From positions 124,001 to 188,000 of the forward strand of contig NZ_JOBF01000010.1 in NCBI RefSeq assembly GCF_000718635.1: DNA of 64,000 nt. The letters run 5' to 3'. The stretch is from Streptomyces varsoviensis (GTDB lineage: Bacteria; Actinomycetota; Actinomycetes; Streptomycetales; Streptomycetaceae). The notes beneath the pieces were generated by a model. It made no database searches and was not told the DNA's origin. It saw nothing but the letters and a program-made list of their open reading frames with translations. Below are positions 1-8,704 of the stretch, piece after piece. The position numbers and the translations under genes are program-made. Within the stretch, counting starts at the first letter, position 1. Each line of letters opens with the position of its first letter.

Positions 1-947
1 CCCTCGATCGTGACCTCGCGCGGGGCCCGGCGGGGCTCGGCGGTGTGCGGGGCCGGGGGCGTGGCGCCCGCGCCGTGGTCGTACCAGCCGCGGCCCGACT
101 TGCGGCCGTGCAGCCCGGACTCGACGAGGCGGCGCTGGGCGAGCGAGGGCGTGAACTTCGGGTCGTGGAAGAAGGACTCCCATACGGACCGGGTGACGGC
201 CTCGTTGACGTCCTGGCCGATGAGGTCGGTCAGTTCGAAGGGCCCCATCTTGAAGCCGCCGCTCTCGCGCAGCGCCGCGTCGATGGTGGCGGGGTCGGCG
301 GCGCGCTCCTCGTACACGCGGAACGCCTCGGCGTAGAAGGGCCGGGCCACGCGGTTGACGATGAAGCCGGGGGTGTCCGCGCACCGCACCGGGGTCTTGC
401 CCCAGGCGGCGACCGTCGCGTACGCCCGGTCGGCGGCGGCTGCGTCGGTGGCGGAGCCGCGGACCACCTCGACGAGCGGCAGCAGCGGCGCCGGGTTGAA
501 GAAGTGCAGGCCGGCGAAGCGGCCGGGCGTCCGCAGCGCTCCGGCGACGGCGGTCACGGAGAGGGAGGAGGTGTTCGTGGCGAGCAGACAGGCGTCCCCG
601 ACGAACTCTTCGAGTTCGGTGAACAGCTTCTGTTTGACCGCCGGGTCCTCCACGACCGCCTCGATGACGAGCTCGGCGTCGGCGAGTTCGGCGAGCGCCC
701 GCGCCGGGTGGAGGCGGGCGCGGGCCGCGTCGCGGTCGGCGGCCGTGAGCCGGCCCTTCTCCACGAGCCGGTCCAGGCGCGCCGCGATGGACGCCGCCGC
801 CTCCGCGGCGCGGCCGGGCGCGGCGTCGTACAGCCGGACCGGGTGGCCGGCGACCAGCGCGACCTGGGCGATTCCCTGGCCCATGGTGCCGGTCCCGACC
901 ACGGCGACGGTGCCGGTGACGGTGCTGCTGCGGTCGATTGCGCTCAT
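1..947 (-). CDS. paaH: 3-hydroxyacyl-CoA dehydrogenase (C-terminus beyond window)
   Basis: The minus strand from an ATG at 947 encodes an NAD-dependent 3-hydroxyacyl-CoA dehydrogenase. A Rossmann motif (GTGTMGQGIAQ) lies near residue 20, NTSSLS near 130, the catalytic-His motif HFFNPAP near 150, and PGFIVNRV opens the helical C-terminal dimer domain. The last codons run off position 1. GGGGAGG lies just before the start. It is transcribed away from paaN across a shared control region with a PaaR-like operator. By context it should oxidise 3-hydroxyadipyl-CoA to 3-oxoadipyl-CoA in phenylacetate breakdown. A 3-hydroxybutyryl-CoA role cannot be excluded from sequence alone. Confidence 0.85.
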   Translation of the reverse strand, partial: MSAIDRSSTVTGTVAVVGTGTMGQGIAQVALVAGHPVRLYDAAPGRAAEAAASIAARLDRLVEKGRLTAADRDAARARLHPARALAELADAELVIEAVVEDPAVKQKLFTELEEFVGDACLLATNTSSLSVTAVAGALRTPGRFAGLHFFNPAPLLPLVEVVRGSATDAAAADRAYATVAAWGKTPVRCADTPGFIVNRVARPFYAEAFRVYEERAADPATIDAALRESGGFKMGPFELTDLIGQDVNEAVTRSVWESFFHDPKFTPSLAQRRLVESGLHGRKSGRGWYDHGAGATPPAPHTAEPRRAPREVTIE

Positions 948-969
948 GCCGCTGATCCTCCCCGATGAG

Positions 970-978
970 TTGTCCACA
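970..978 (+). promoter_or_regulatory. DnaA-box-like TTGTCCACA
   Basis: TTGTCCACA is an exact match to the preferred Streptomyces DnaA box. It sits in the paaH-paaN control region, 25 bp from the PaaR-like operator. A single box may be chance, but a second strong box lies in the paaA promoter region. Confidence 0.35.
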
Positions 979-997
979 GGTTCGCCAGGCCCCCTTG

Positions 998-1017
998 CCC
1001 CGACCGATCGTTCGGTT
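998..1017. promoter_or_regulatory. PaaR/TetR-type operator, copy 1
   Basis: CCCCGACCGATCGTTCGGTT contains the interrupted palindrome ACCG-AT-CG-TT-CGGT at 1003-1016. Its reverse complement matches 18 of 20 bases of the operator at 6149-6168 upstream of paaA. A plausible paaN promoter overlaps it: TTGCCC at 995-1000 and TAATCT at 1017-1022. The form ACCGNNCGNNCGGT resembles what I recall for actinobacterial PaaR, a TetR repressor released by phenylacetyl-CoA. The regulator gene itself is not in this window. Confidence 0.7.
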
Positions 1018-1155
1018 AATCTAGCGGTGTTGTCTCCGTTCCGCGTCCCCGCGGCAGCCGCGGGGCCGGCCCACCGCCCGCCCGTCTCCACTACCGCCCG
1101 CCCAGGGAGCGCGCCCGCGCCCCTTGCCACCGGCTCGACGAGGAGTTGGTCAGTC

Positions 1156-2847
1156 GTGACCGCCGAGCTCACCCCCGCGCAGTTGATCGAGAAGCACCGA
1201 CCCACCCTCGACCAGGCTCTGGACGCGATCCGCAGCCGCGCCTACTGGTCGCCCCACCCCGAGCACCCGAAGGCCTACGGCGAGGGCGGCAGCCTGAGCG
1301 CGGCCGACGGGCAGGCGGCCTTCGACGCCCTGCGCGGCGCGCGGTTCGAGCTGGACCAGCCGGGCAGCGACGGCTGGACGGCCACGGAGCTGTCGCCGTA
1401 CGGGCTGGAGCTGGGCATCGAGTATCCGCACGCGGACGTGGACGCGCTGCTGCCCGCCATGCGGACCGGGATGGCCGCCTGGCGCGAGGCGGGGCCCGAG
1501 GCGCGGGCCGCGGTCTGCCTGGAGATCCTCGCGCGCATCAGCGCCCGTACGCACGAGTTCGCGCACGCGGTCATGCACACCAGCGGCCAGGCGTTCATGA
1601 TGGCGTTCCAGGCGGGCGGCCCGCACGCCCAGGACCGCGGCATGGAAGCCGTGGCCTACGCGTACGAGGAGCAGACCCGCACGCCCCGCACGGCCGACTG
1701 GTCCAAGCCGCAGGGCAAGCGCGACCCGCTCGAACTGCGCAAGGAGTTCACGGCCGTGCCGCGCGGCATCTCGCTGCTGGTCGGCTGCAACACCTTCCCC
1801 ACCTGGAACGGCTACCCGGGCCTGTTCGCCTCCCTCGCCACGGGCAACGCGGTGCTCGTCAAGCCGCACCCGCGCGCGGTGCTGCCGCTCGCGCTCACGG
1901 TCCGCATCGCGCGCGAGGTGCTCGCCGAGGCGGGCTTCGACGCGAACCTGGTCGCCCTGGCCGCCGAGCGGGAGGGCGAGGGCATCGCCAAGGTCCTGGC
2001 CCAGCGGCCCGAGGTCCGCATCATCGACTACACCGGCTCCACCGCCTTCGGGGACTGGCTGGAGAGCCACGCCCCCCAGGCGCAGGTCTTCACCGAGAAG
2101 GCCGGCGTCAACACCGTCGTCATCGACTCCACCGACGACTACAAGGGCATGCTCTCCAACCTGGCCTTCTCCCTGTCGCTCTACAGCGGCCAGATGTGCA
2201 CCACCCCGCAGAACCTCCTCATCCCCCGCGACGGCATCACCACGGACGCGGGGCGCAAGACGTACGACGAGGTGGTCACCGACCTCGCGGCCGCCGTCGA
2301 CGGGCTGCTGGGCGACGACGCGCGGGCGAACGCCCTGCTGGGCGCGATCGTCAACCCGCAGGTCAAGGAGCGCGTGGAGGCGGCGGCCGGGCTGGGCGAG
2401 GTGGCGCTGGCCTCCCGGACGATCACCAACCCCGACTTCCCGGGCGCCACGGTCCGTACGCCGGTCATCGTCAAGCTCGACGGCGCGAAGCCCGACGCCG
2501 AAGCCGCCTATCTCACCGAGCACTTCGGCCCGGTGTCCTTCGCCGTCGCCGTCGACTCGGCCGCCGACGGGGTGGATCTGCTGCGCCGCACGGTGCGCGA
2601 CCGCGGCGCGATGACGGTCGGCGCGTACACCACGTCGCCGGAGGTCGAGAGCCTGGTGGAGGAGGCGTGCCTGGAGGAATGCGCCCAGTTGTCGCTGAAC
2701 CTGACCGGCGGGGTGTACGTCAACCAGACCGCGGCGTTCTCCGACTTCCACGGCTCGGGCGGCAACCCGTCGGCCAACGCGGCGCTGTGCGACGGGGCGT
2801 TCGTGGCGTCCCGGTTCCGCACGGTCGAGGTGCGCAAGCCCGTGTGA
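1156..2847 (+). CDS. paaN: PaaN, phenylacetate ring-opening aldehyde dehydrogenase
   Basis: This 563-residue aldehyde-dehydrogenase-fold protein starts at GTG 1156 behind GAGGAG. It has the hallmarks of PaaN, the actinobacterial oxepin-CoA ring-opening branch protein that lacks the hydratase domain of E. coli PaaZ. The catalytic Cys is C348 in QMCTTPQN and the general-base Glu is E314 in FTEKAG; GSTAFG precedes it as the cofactor loop. It is divergent from paaH and shares its operator. Length and motifs are normal for the family. Ring opening presumably follows epoxidation by PaaABCE and isomerisation by a PaaG homologue outside the window. Confidence 0.92.
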   Translation: MTAELTPAQLIEKHRPTLDQALDAIRSRAYWSPHPEHPKAYGEGGSLSAADGQAAFDALRGARFELDQPGSDGWTATELSPYGLELGIEYPHADVDALLPAMRTGMAAWREAGPEARAAVCLEILARISARTHEFAHAVMHTSGQAFMMAFQAGGPHAQDRGMEAVAYAYEEQTRTPRTADWSKPQGKRDPLELRKEFTAVPRGISLLVGCNTFPTWNGYPGLFASLATGNAVLVKPHPRAVLPLALTVRIAREVLAEAGFDANLVALAAEREGEGIAKVLAQRPEVRIIDYTGSTAFGDWLESHAPQAQVFTEKAGVNTVVIDSTDDYKGMLSNLAFSLSLYSGQMCTTPQNLLIPRDGITTDAGRKTYDEVVTDLAAAVDGLLGDDARANALLGAIVNPQVKERVEAAAGLGEVALASRTITNPDFPGATVRTPVIVKLDGAKPDAEAAYLTEHFGPVSFAVAVDSAADGVDLLRRTVRDRGAMTVGAYTTSPEVESLVEEACLEECAQLSLNLTGGVYVNQTAAFSDFHGSGGNPSANAALCDGAFVASRFRTVEVRKPV

Positions 2848-2987
2848 GCATCACGGCCCACGGCCCGGGGCGGGGCGCGGGGGCGGGTGCCGGAGGGCGG
2901 GCGGGGCGTGCCGGCTCCGGACCCGCTCCCGTCCCCGGGCCCGCCCCTGGAGCCATTTCGACCCCGCCCCGGGCCCGGGGACGGCCG
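2848..2987. other. Convergent intergenic region, GC-rich palindrome
   Basis: This is the gap between convergent paaN and the SpoU methyltransferase. It is almost pure G/C, with a self-complementary CCCCGGGCCCGGGG at 2967-2980. It may act as a weak bidirectional terminator; there is no T-run. Confidence 0.35.
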
Positions 2988-3767
2988 TTACGCGGCGGCG
3001 TTCTCCTGGGCCCCGGGCGAGGTGCCGCCCCAGTGGAAGAGGGCCATGGCCACGCTGGTGGCGAGGTTGTAGCTGGAGACCTGCGGCCGCATGGGCAGCG
3101 ACACGAGCCGCTCGGCGCGCTCGCGCAGCTCGGGTGAGATGCCATGGCGTTCGGAGCCGAAGGCGATGAGCGCGTCATCGGGGATGGCGAGGGACCGGAT
3201 GTCCTCGCCCTCCGGGTCCAGCGCGTACAGCGGTCCGGGCGGCAGATCGTCGAGCGGCAGCCGTTCGACGGCGGTGGCGTAGTGCAGGCCGGCCCCGGCC
3301 CGTACGGCGTTGCCGTGCCAGGGATCGAGGTCCCCGGTGGTCACGACGCCCGTGGCGCCGAAGCCGGCGGCGAGCCGGATCACCGCGCCGACGTTGCCGA
3401 GGTTGCGGGGGTTGTCCAGGACGACGACCGGCGCGGGGCGGGGCAGTTCGGCGAGCCGGTCCAGATTGGCGTGGCGCCCGGGGCGGACCGCGAGCGCCGC
3501 CACGCCGGTGGGGTGGAGCCTGGGCACCAGCTCGCGCAGGGTGGCGGCGGGCACCTCGATGACGGACCGGCGGATCTCCTCGGTGAGGTCGTCGGCCAGT
3601 TCGTCCGCCAGTGTCAGGACGGCGTCCTTGTCCGCGGCGAGCGCCAGCGGCACGTCCGCGCCGAACCGCAGGGCGTGTTTGAGCGCGTGGAATCCGTCGA
3701 GCAGTACGGCGCCGGGCGCGCTCGCCCGCCATCGCTCCGCGGCGGCCGGCGCCTCGTCTTCGATCAT
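2988..3767 (-). CDS. TrmH/SpoU-family RNA 2'-O-methyltransferase
   Basis: A 259-residue SPOUT methyltransferase. All three SpoU motifs are present: motif 1 around residues 117-131 (LDNPRNLGNVGAVIR, with the catalytic Arg region), motif 2 at 202-211 (AFGSERHGIS) and motif 3 at 224-243 (LPMRPQVSSYNLATS), which forms the SAM-binding knot. The N-terminal ~100 residues form an L30e-like substrate-recognition domain. It should 2'-O-methylate tRNA or rRNA; the exact nucleotide cannot be told from sequence. The last residues (GAQENAAA) are a short unstructured tail. It is convergent with paaN and unrelated to the paa pathway. Confidence 0.88.
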   Translation of the reverse strand: MIEDEAPAAAERWRASAPGAVLLDGFHALKHALRFGADVPLALAADKDAVLTLADELADDLTEEIRRSVIEVPAATLRELVPRLHPTGVAALAVRPGRHANLDRLAELPRPAPVVVLDNPRNLGNVGAVIRLAAGFGATGVVTTGDLDPWHGNAVRAGAGLHYATAVERLPLDDLPPGPLYALDPEGEDIRSLAIPDDALIAFGSERHGISPELRERAERLVSLPMRPQVSSYNLATSVAMALFHWGGTSPGAQENAAA

Positions 3768-3855
3768 TGCCTCAGCCTACGGAGGCGGCCTCATGAGGCG
3801 TCGGGCGACACCGGCGCCCCAGGCGGCTCACGGGCGAGGGGCGCGGTCCCGGACG

Positions 3856-5259
3856 TCAGCCCACGAGCGTACGGGGCGCCGCCTCACCGTCGCCCGTGCG
3901 CTGTTCGGGCAGCGACGGGCGGCGGCCGGCGGGCAGGCGGTCGCGGAGGCCGCCGAGCCGGCGGCCCGCCGCGCGCAGGAAGTTCGTCGGCAGGAAGACC
4001 GCGTCCGCCGTGATCATCGCGAGGGAGAAGAAGGGCAGCCCCAGGAAGAACGCGATGGAAAGGTGCTCCACGATCATCAGGGCCAGCAGCACGTTCTTGA
4101 TCCGCCGGTTGAAGAGCGTGAAGGGGAAGGCGACCTGCACGATGACCGTCCCGTAGGTCACCGCCATCGTGATGAGGCCGCTGCTGGTGAGGGCGTCGGC
4201 CAGCGCGGGCCACGGCGAGAAGTAGTCGAGGTGCATCGGGTAGAAGAGCGCGGTGCCGTCCTGCCAGCGGGAGCCCTGGACCTTGTACCAGCCCGCCGTC
4301 GCGTAGATCAGACAGACCTGCACCATGATCACCAACAGCGCGCTGTTGTGCGCGAGGTGGGCGAACGCGTCGAGCACGGTGCGCGGCTCCCCCGGCGCGT
4401 ACCGCCGCGCCAGCCACCACGCCGCATATACGAGCCACAGCCCCCACAGCACCGTCGCCCAGCCGAGCCCTGGGAGCGGGCCGTTCGCCGTCCAGGACAG
4501 GTGAGAGACGCCCAGGAACTGGGCCGTGCCCAGGGCGAGGCCCGCGACGGCCCACAGCACGACGCCCGTCGTGTCCCGGTCCGGCCCCCGGCCGCCGCCG
4601 CGCCGGGCCCGCCGGGCGTCCAGCGACCACACCTGGCCGCAGCGGGTGAGGACCAGGTACATCGACATCAGGTGGATGACGTTGTCGCCGCCGTCGCCGA
4701 CGAAGACGCTGCGGTTCTGGAGCGACAGCACGCCCAGCATGAACAGCACGGACATCGTGCGAGTGCGCCAGCCGAGCAGCAGCAGCGCGCTGGAAACGAT
4801 GGCCAGGCAGTAGACGGCCTCGAACCAGAAGGCGCCGTCCGACCACATCAGGGCCGTGAAGGAGTGGTTGTCGTCGACCAGCCGCCGGGCCATGTCCCAG
4901 TCCCACGTGCCGTCCGGCCCGTACAGCTCGTGGCGGTGCGGCCACTCGCGCACCAGGAAGAACAGCCAGGTGAAGGCGTATCCGATGCGGATGACAGCGG
5001 TCTGGTACGGGCCTAGGGACGTCCCGGTGACGCGGGCGAGGCCGCCGGTGAGCGCCCGGTCGAGGCGGACGGCGAGCGGCGCGGAGGAGGAGGGCCGAGC
5101 GGCGGGGGGCGGGGTGACGGAGAGCCCGGCGTCGGACGGTTCGGAGGGCTGGGCCGCGGACGGCGCGAAGGCCGGTGGTTCGGAGGCCGGCATTTCCGCG
5201 CCGTTCGGCTCGGCGTCGGCCGGCTCCTCGGCCCGCGGCGGCGTAGGGGAGTCGGTCAC
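3856..5259 (-). CDS. HTTM-domain membrane protein
   Basis: A polytopic membrane protein of about 467 residues with the HTTM domain, which is related to vitamin-K-dependent gamma-carboxylase membrane regions. Diagnostic features are the VFVGDGGDNV motif, CGQVWSLD, and several hydrophobic segments separated by Arg/His-rich loops. The first ~60 residues are a low-complexity Pro/Ala/Glu tail. I chose GTG 5259 because it overlaps the stop of the upstream DUF5819 gene in a GTGA and has GGAGG at good spacing; an in-frame start at 5301 would lie inside that gene. HTTM and DUF5819 genes are commonly paired in Streptomyces, probably as a membrane complex of unknown reaction. Confidence 0.82.
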   Translation of the reverse strand: MTDSPTPPRAEEPADAEPNGAEMPASEPPAFAPSAAQPSEPSDAGLSVTPPPAARPSSSAPLAVRLDRALTGGLARVTGTSLGPYQTAVIRIGYAFTWLFFLVREWPHRHELYGPDGTWDWDMARRLVDDNHSFTALMWSDGAFWFEAVYCLAIVSSALLLLGWRTRTMSVLFMLGVLSLQNRSVFVGDGGDNVIHLMSMYLVLTRCGQVWSLDARRARRGGGRGPDRDTTGVVLWAVAGLALGTAQFLGVSHLSWTANGPLPGLGWATVLWGLWLVYAAWWLARRYAPGEPRTVLDAFAHLAHNSALLVIMVQVCLIYATAGWYKVQGSRWQDGTALFYPMHLDYFSPWPALADALTSSGLITMAVTYGTVIVQVAFPFTLFNRRIKNVLLALMIVEHLSIAFFLGLPFFSLAMITADAVFLPTNFLRAAGRRLGGLRDRLPAGRRPSLPEQRTGDGEAAPRTLVG

Positions 5260-5921
5260 CGGTTCTTCGCCTCCGGGAGGTCGGCGGTGGTCACCGGCCA
5301 CCAGGCCAGTTCGTGGTACGCGGGCTTGAGGTCGGTCTTCTCGTCGCTCCAGGGCGGCGGGGCGACGTTGGTGGTCGCCGAGCGCACCTGAACGCGCTGC
5401 ACCGCCCCGCCGTCGCGCTCCGCGCCGAGGCGGAACAGCACCACGCGCCGGAGGTACCGCTCGGTCAGGTCGCCCCGCAACCCGTTCGGCCGATCCTCGG
5501 CGTCATGGTTGGCGAGGTAGGCGTCCCAGGCCCGCCGGAGCTCGTTCTGCTGGGTGTGGCTGGGCAGCACGTTGTGCCGGATGGCGGCGGCGTCCCGCGC
5601 CGAGAGGTCGATCCAGTCGCCGGTCGTGAGGCGCCCGTCCGCGCGGCGCACCTCGGTCCGCGCCTGCACGGCGACGTTCTGTTGCAGGGGGTTGGGCGCG
5701 AACAGCTTCCAGTTCTGCTCGAACTCCGGGTACACGTAGTCGTCGACGGCCGCGCCGTGCTGCTTGGTGACCGTATTCGAGGGCGTGACCTGCAAGAACA
5801 TCATGACGATATGGATGGTCGCGGCAACGGTCGCGGCCGCGACGCCGAGGGCCACGGCGATGCGCGACGGCAGGGACAGCGCGGCGATGCCGCGTGATCG
5901 CTCATGGTCGTCCGGCTCCAC
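5256..5921 (-). CDS. DUF5819 family membrane-anchored protein
   Basis: A 221-residue protein with a short cytoplasmic N-terminus, one hydrophobic segment at about residues 19-45 ([20 protein letters not shown]), and an extracytoplasmic domain containing [17 protein letters not shown], the hallmark of DUF5819. It starts at GTG 5921 and its TGA overlaps the start of the HTTM gene, so translation is coupled. Its function is unknown; the fixed pairing suggests it is the partner subunit of the HTTM protein. Confidence 0.8.
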   Translation of the reverse strand: MEPDDHERSRGIAALSLPSRIAVALGVAAATVAATIHIVMMFLQVTPSNTVTKQHGAAVDDYVYPEFEQNWKLFAPNPLQQNVAVQARTEVRRADGRLTTGDWIDLSARDAAAIRHNVLPSHTQQNELRRAWDAYLANHDAEDRPNGLRGDLTERYLRRVVLFRLGAERDGGAVQRVQVRSATTNVAPPPWSDEKTDLKPAYHELAWWPVTTADLPEAKNR

Positions 5922-6104
5922 ACCCGCCCCGCTCCCGCGCCCTGTTCGCTTCTGGTGCTCTCGTCTGCTCGTGTTCCCGCGCCTTCCGCTTCCCGTGCTG
6001 CCTTCCCGCTCCCCGTGCTGCCTTCCGCCTCACGCGGCCCCCTGCGCCCGCGGGGTTCACGGCACGGTACCCACGCCCCTGTGCCGAGCACAGCACTCCT
6101 GCGG

Positions 6105-6113
6105 TTATCCACA
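6105..6113 (+). promoter_or_regulatory. DnaA-box-like TTATCCACA
   Basis: An exact match to the strong E. coli-type DnaA box, 4 bp upstream of the putative paaA -35 element. It mirrors the TTGTCCACA box in the paaH-paaN region. Confidence 0.35.
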
Positions 6114-6148
6114 GGCTTGACACCCTACGAGCGCGCGGCACACCATTG

Positions 6149-6168
6149 AACCGAACGATCGGTCGGTT
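6149..6168. promoter_or_regulatory. PaaR/TetR-type operator, copy 2
   Basis: AACCGAACGATCGGTCGGTT contains ACCG-AA-CG-AT-CGGT at 6150-6163, the inverted counterpart of the operator at 998-1017. Its position just after the predicted -10 suggests repression of the whole paaABCDE operon in step with paaH and paaN. Confidence 0.7.
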
Positions 6169-6250
6169 GGCTCGGGTGCGGGAGCGCCCGGATACCGCCT
6201 GCCGTCCAGTGACCCGACGACACATCCAGTGGAGAGCCAGGGGGCACCGC

Positions 6251-7216
6251 ATGACGACGATGGCGCCGGACACCGAAGCGGCGTACGAGCCGGCCCTGGA
6301 AGCGGCATTCGACGCCACCGTGGCCGCGGACGAGCGCGTCGAACCACGGGACTGGATGCCGGACGCCTACCGCGCCTCGCTGGTGCGGCAGATCGCGCAG
6401 CACGCCCACTCCGAGATCATCGGCATGCAGCCGGAGGCCAACTGGATCACCCGCGCGCCCTCGCTGCGGCGCAAGGCGATCCTCATGGCCAAGGTCCAGG
6501 ACGAGGCCGGGCACGGCCTGTACCTCTACAGCGCGGCGGAAACCCTCGGCACCAGCCGCGACGAGCTGCTCGACAAGCTCCACGCCGGCCGCCAGCGCTA
6601 CTCCTCCATCTTCAACTACCCCACCCTGACCTGGGCCGACGTCGGAGCCATCGGCTGGCTCGTGGACGGCGCCGCCATCACCAACCAGGTCCCCCTCTGC
6701 CGCTGCTCCTACGGTCCGTACGCCCGGGCGATGGTGCGGATCTGCAAGGAGGAGTCCTTCCACCAGCGCCAGGGGTACGAGCTGCTCCTCGCCCTGAGCC
6801 GGGGCACCCCCGCCCAGCACGCCATGGCCCAGGACGCCGTGGACCGCTGGTGGTGGCCGTCCCTGATGATGTTCGGCCCCCCGGACGACGAGTCCGCGCA
6901 CTCCGCCCAGTCCATGGCCTGGAGGATCAAGCGCCACTCCAACGACGAGCTGCGCCAGCGCTTCGTGGACATCTGCGTCCCCCAGGCCGAAGCGCTCGGA
7001 CTCACCCTCCCCGACCCGGACCTCACCTGGAACGAGGAGCGGGGGGCGTACGACTTCGGCCCCATCGACTGGTCCGAGTTCCACGAGGTGCTGCGCGGCA
7101 ACGGGCCGTGCAACGAACAGCGCATCGCCCAGCGCCGGCGCGCCCACGACGAGGGCGCGTGGGTCCGCGAGGCAGCGAGCGCGTACGCCGCCAAGCACGG
7201 GGAGGCACGGGCATGA
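6251..7216 (+). CDS. paaA: 1,2-phenylacetyl-CoA epoxidase subunit PaaA
   Basis: A 321-residue catalytic alpha subunit of the phenylacetyl-CoA multicomponent monooxygenase. It is a ferritin-like four-helix di-iron protein; visible iron ligands include KVQDEAGHG (E..H) and [10 protein letters not shown] (EE..H), with IFNYPTL characteristic of PaaA. ATG 6251 is preceded by GGGGG-type sequence. Its TGA overlaps the ATG of paaB (ATGA). With PaaC, PaaB and PaaE it epoxidises the aromatic ring of phenylacetyl-CoA using O2 and NADPH. Confidence 0.96.
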   Translation: MTTMAPDTEAAYEPALEAAFDATVAADERVEPRDWMPDAYRASLVRQIAQHAHSEIIGMQPEANWITRAPSLRRKAILMAKVQDEAGHGLYLYSAAETLGTSRDELLDKLHAGRQRYSSIFNYPTLTWADVGAIGWLVDGAAITNQVPLCRCSYGPYARAMVRICKEESFHQRQGYELLLALSRGTPAQHAMAQDAVDRWWWPSLMMFGPPDDESAHSAQSMAWRIKRHSNDELRQRFVDICVPQAEALGLTLPDPDLTWNEERGAYDFGPIDWSEFHEVLRGNGPCNEQRIAQRRRAHDEGAWVREAASAYAAKHGEARA

Positions 7217-7506
7217 CGACATCCCGATCGGACTGGCCGCTCTGGGAGGTGTTCGTGCGCAGCCGCCGCGGGCTGTCCCACACCCACGCCGGCAGCCTGC
7301 ACGCACCGGACGCCGAGATGGCCCTGCGCAACGCGCGCGATCTGTACACCCGCCGCTCCGAGGGCGTCTCGATCTGGGTGGTGCCGTCCGCCGAGATCAC
7401 CGCCTCCTCGCCGGACGAGAAGGACCCGTTCTTCGCCCCGGCCGCCGACAAGCCCTACCGCCACCCGACGTTCTACGAGATCCCCGAGGGGGTGCGGCAC
7501 CTATGA
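7213..7506 (+). CDS. paaB: 1,2-phenylacetyl-CoA epoxidase subunit PaaB
   Basis: A 97-residue small subunit with the typical opening [21 protein letters not shown] and the closing [10 protein letters not shown]. PaaB bridges PaaA-PaaC heterodimers and has no active site of its own. Four-base overlaps with paaA upstream and paaC downstream show tight translational coupling. Length is typical. Confidence 0.95.
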   Translation: MTTSRSDWPLWEVFVRSRRGLSHTHAGSLHAPDAEMALRNARDLYTRRSEGVSIWVVPSAEITASSPDEKDPFFAPAADKPYRHPTFYEIPEGVRHL

Positions 7507-8219
7507 GCAGCCCATCCACGGCGGCCGCGCTCGCCCTCGGCGACGACGCGCTCGTCCTCTCCCACCGGCTGGGCGAGTGGGCCGGGCACGCGCCCGTGCT
7601 GGAGGAGGACGTGGCGCTGGCCAACATCGCCCTGGACCTGCTGGGCCAGGCGCGGCTGCTGCTCTCCCTCGTCGGCGACGAGGACGAGCTGGCCTACCTC
7701 CGCGAGGAGCGCGCCTTCCGCAACACCCAGTTGGTCGAGCAGGAGCGCGGCGACTTCGCGCACACCATCGCCCGGCAGCTCTACTTCTCCACCTACCAGG
7801 CGCTGCTGTACGGGCAGTTGGCCGACGGCATGGGCCCGCTCGCCCCGATCGCCGCGAAGGCCGCCAAGGAGGTCGCCTACCACCGCGACCACGCCGAGCA
7901 CTGGACGCTGCGGCTCGGCGACGGCACCCCCGAGAGCCATGACCGCATGCAGCGCGGCCTGGACGCCCTGTGGCGGTACACGGGCGAGCTCTTCGAGCCC
8001 GTCGATGGGCTGGAGGTGGATACCGCCGCCCTGCGCGAGGGCTGGCAGGCCGGCATCACCGATGTCATCGAGCGAGCCACGCTGACGGTGCCGACCGGCC
8101 CGCGGCGAGGAGGCTGGAGCGCGGGCGGCGGGCGGCGGGGCATCCACACCGAGGTGTTCGGCCGGATGCTCGCCGAGATGCAGCATCTGCACCGCAGCCA
8201 CCCGGGGGCGACATGGTGA
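7503..8219 (+). CDS. paaC: 1,2-phenylacetyl-CoA epoxidase subunit PaaC
   Basis: A 238-residue structural ferritin-like subunit that pairs with PaaA. It shows LSHRLGEWAGHAPVLEED near the N-terminus, IALDLLGQARLL, and the helix KAAKEVAYHRDHAEHW. In this family the di-iron site is degenerate and the subunit shapes the substrate channel. The stop overlaps the start of paaD, keeping the operon coupled. Confidence 0.95.
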   Translation: MSSPSTAAALALGDDALVLSHRLGEWAGHAPVLEEDVALANIALDLLGQARLLLSLVGDEDELAYLREERAFRNTQLVEQERGDFAHTIARQLYFSTYQALLYGQLADGMGPLAPIAAKAAKEVAYHRDHAEHWTLRLGDGTPESHDRMQRGLDALWRYTGELFEPVDGLEVDTAALREGWQAGITDVIERATLTVPTGPRRGGWSAGGGRRGIHTEVFGRMLAEMQHLHRSHPGATW

Positions 8220-8704
8220 CCGACACGCCCCTAGAAGCGGAGCTGCGCGCGCTGGCCGGCTCGGTGCCGGACCCCGAGCTGCCCGTCGTCACCCTCTCCG
8301 AGCTGGGCGTACTGCGCGACCTGCATGTGCTCGGGCCCGGCCGGGTCGAGGTCGAGCTGACCCCCACCTACAGCGGCTGCCCGGCCATAGAGGCGATGTC
8401 GTCGGACATCGAGCGCGTGCTGCACGACCACGGCATACCGGAGGTCGAGGTCCGGACGGTCCTCTCGCCGCCCTGGACCACGGACGCCATCAGCGCCGAA
8501 GGCCGCCGCAAGCTCGCGGAGTTCGGCGTCGCGCCGCCGCGGCCGACGCCCAGCGGGCCCGTCGCGCTCCGGCTGGCCATCCGCTGCCCGCACTGCGGCT
8601 CGACCGACACCACCTTGCTGAGCCGCTTCTCGTCCACGGCCTGCAAGGCGCTGCGCCGCTGCGAGTCGTGCCGTGAACCCTTCGACCACTTCAAGGAGTT
8701 GTAG
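8213..8704 (+). CDS. paaD: PaaD, epoxidase iron-sulfur/maturation protein
   Basis: A 163-residue PaaD. The N-terminal MIP18/SufT-like (DUF59) domain has VPDPELPVVTLSELG and the conserved PTYSGCPA. The C-terminus adds a zinc-ribbon-like CPHCG...CESC pair that is usual in PaaD. It is needed for assembly of the Fe-S or di-iron centre of the epoxidase. ATG 8213 overlaps the paaC stop; GTG 8216 directly after it is an alternative start. Confidence 0.93.
   Translation: MVTDTPLEAELRALAGSVPDPELPVVTLSELGVLRDLHVLGPGRVEVELTPTYSGCPAIEAMSSDIERVLHDHGIPEVEVRTVLSPPWTTDAISAEGRRKLAEFGVAPPRPTPSGPVALRLAIRCPHCGSTDTTLLSRFSSTACKALRRCESCREPFDHFKEL

Larger units (their letters stand above)
5922..6250. promoter_or_regulatory. 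paaABCDE control region
   Basis: This 329-bp gap has no convincing gene. The left part is a pyrimidine-rich tract with repeated CTTCCCG/CCGTGCTGCC blocks. The right part holds a DnaA-box-like TTATCCACA (6105-6113), a perfect -35 hexamer TTGACA (6117-6122), a possible -10 CACCAT (6141-6146, 18-bp spacer) and the PaaR-like operator (6149-6168), which would cover the transcription start. Confidence 0.6.

Noticed and set aside
1150..2751. Long open frame antisense to paaN
   Set aside because: It is a high-GC shadow frame rich in Arg, Gly and Val with no domain, opposite a clearly functional gene. Similar antisense frames over paaA, pknB, fhaA and the tail genes were rejected for the same reason.
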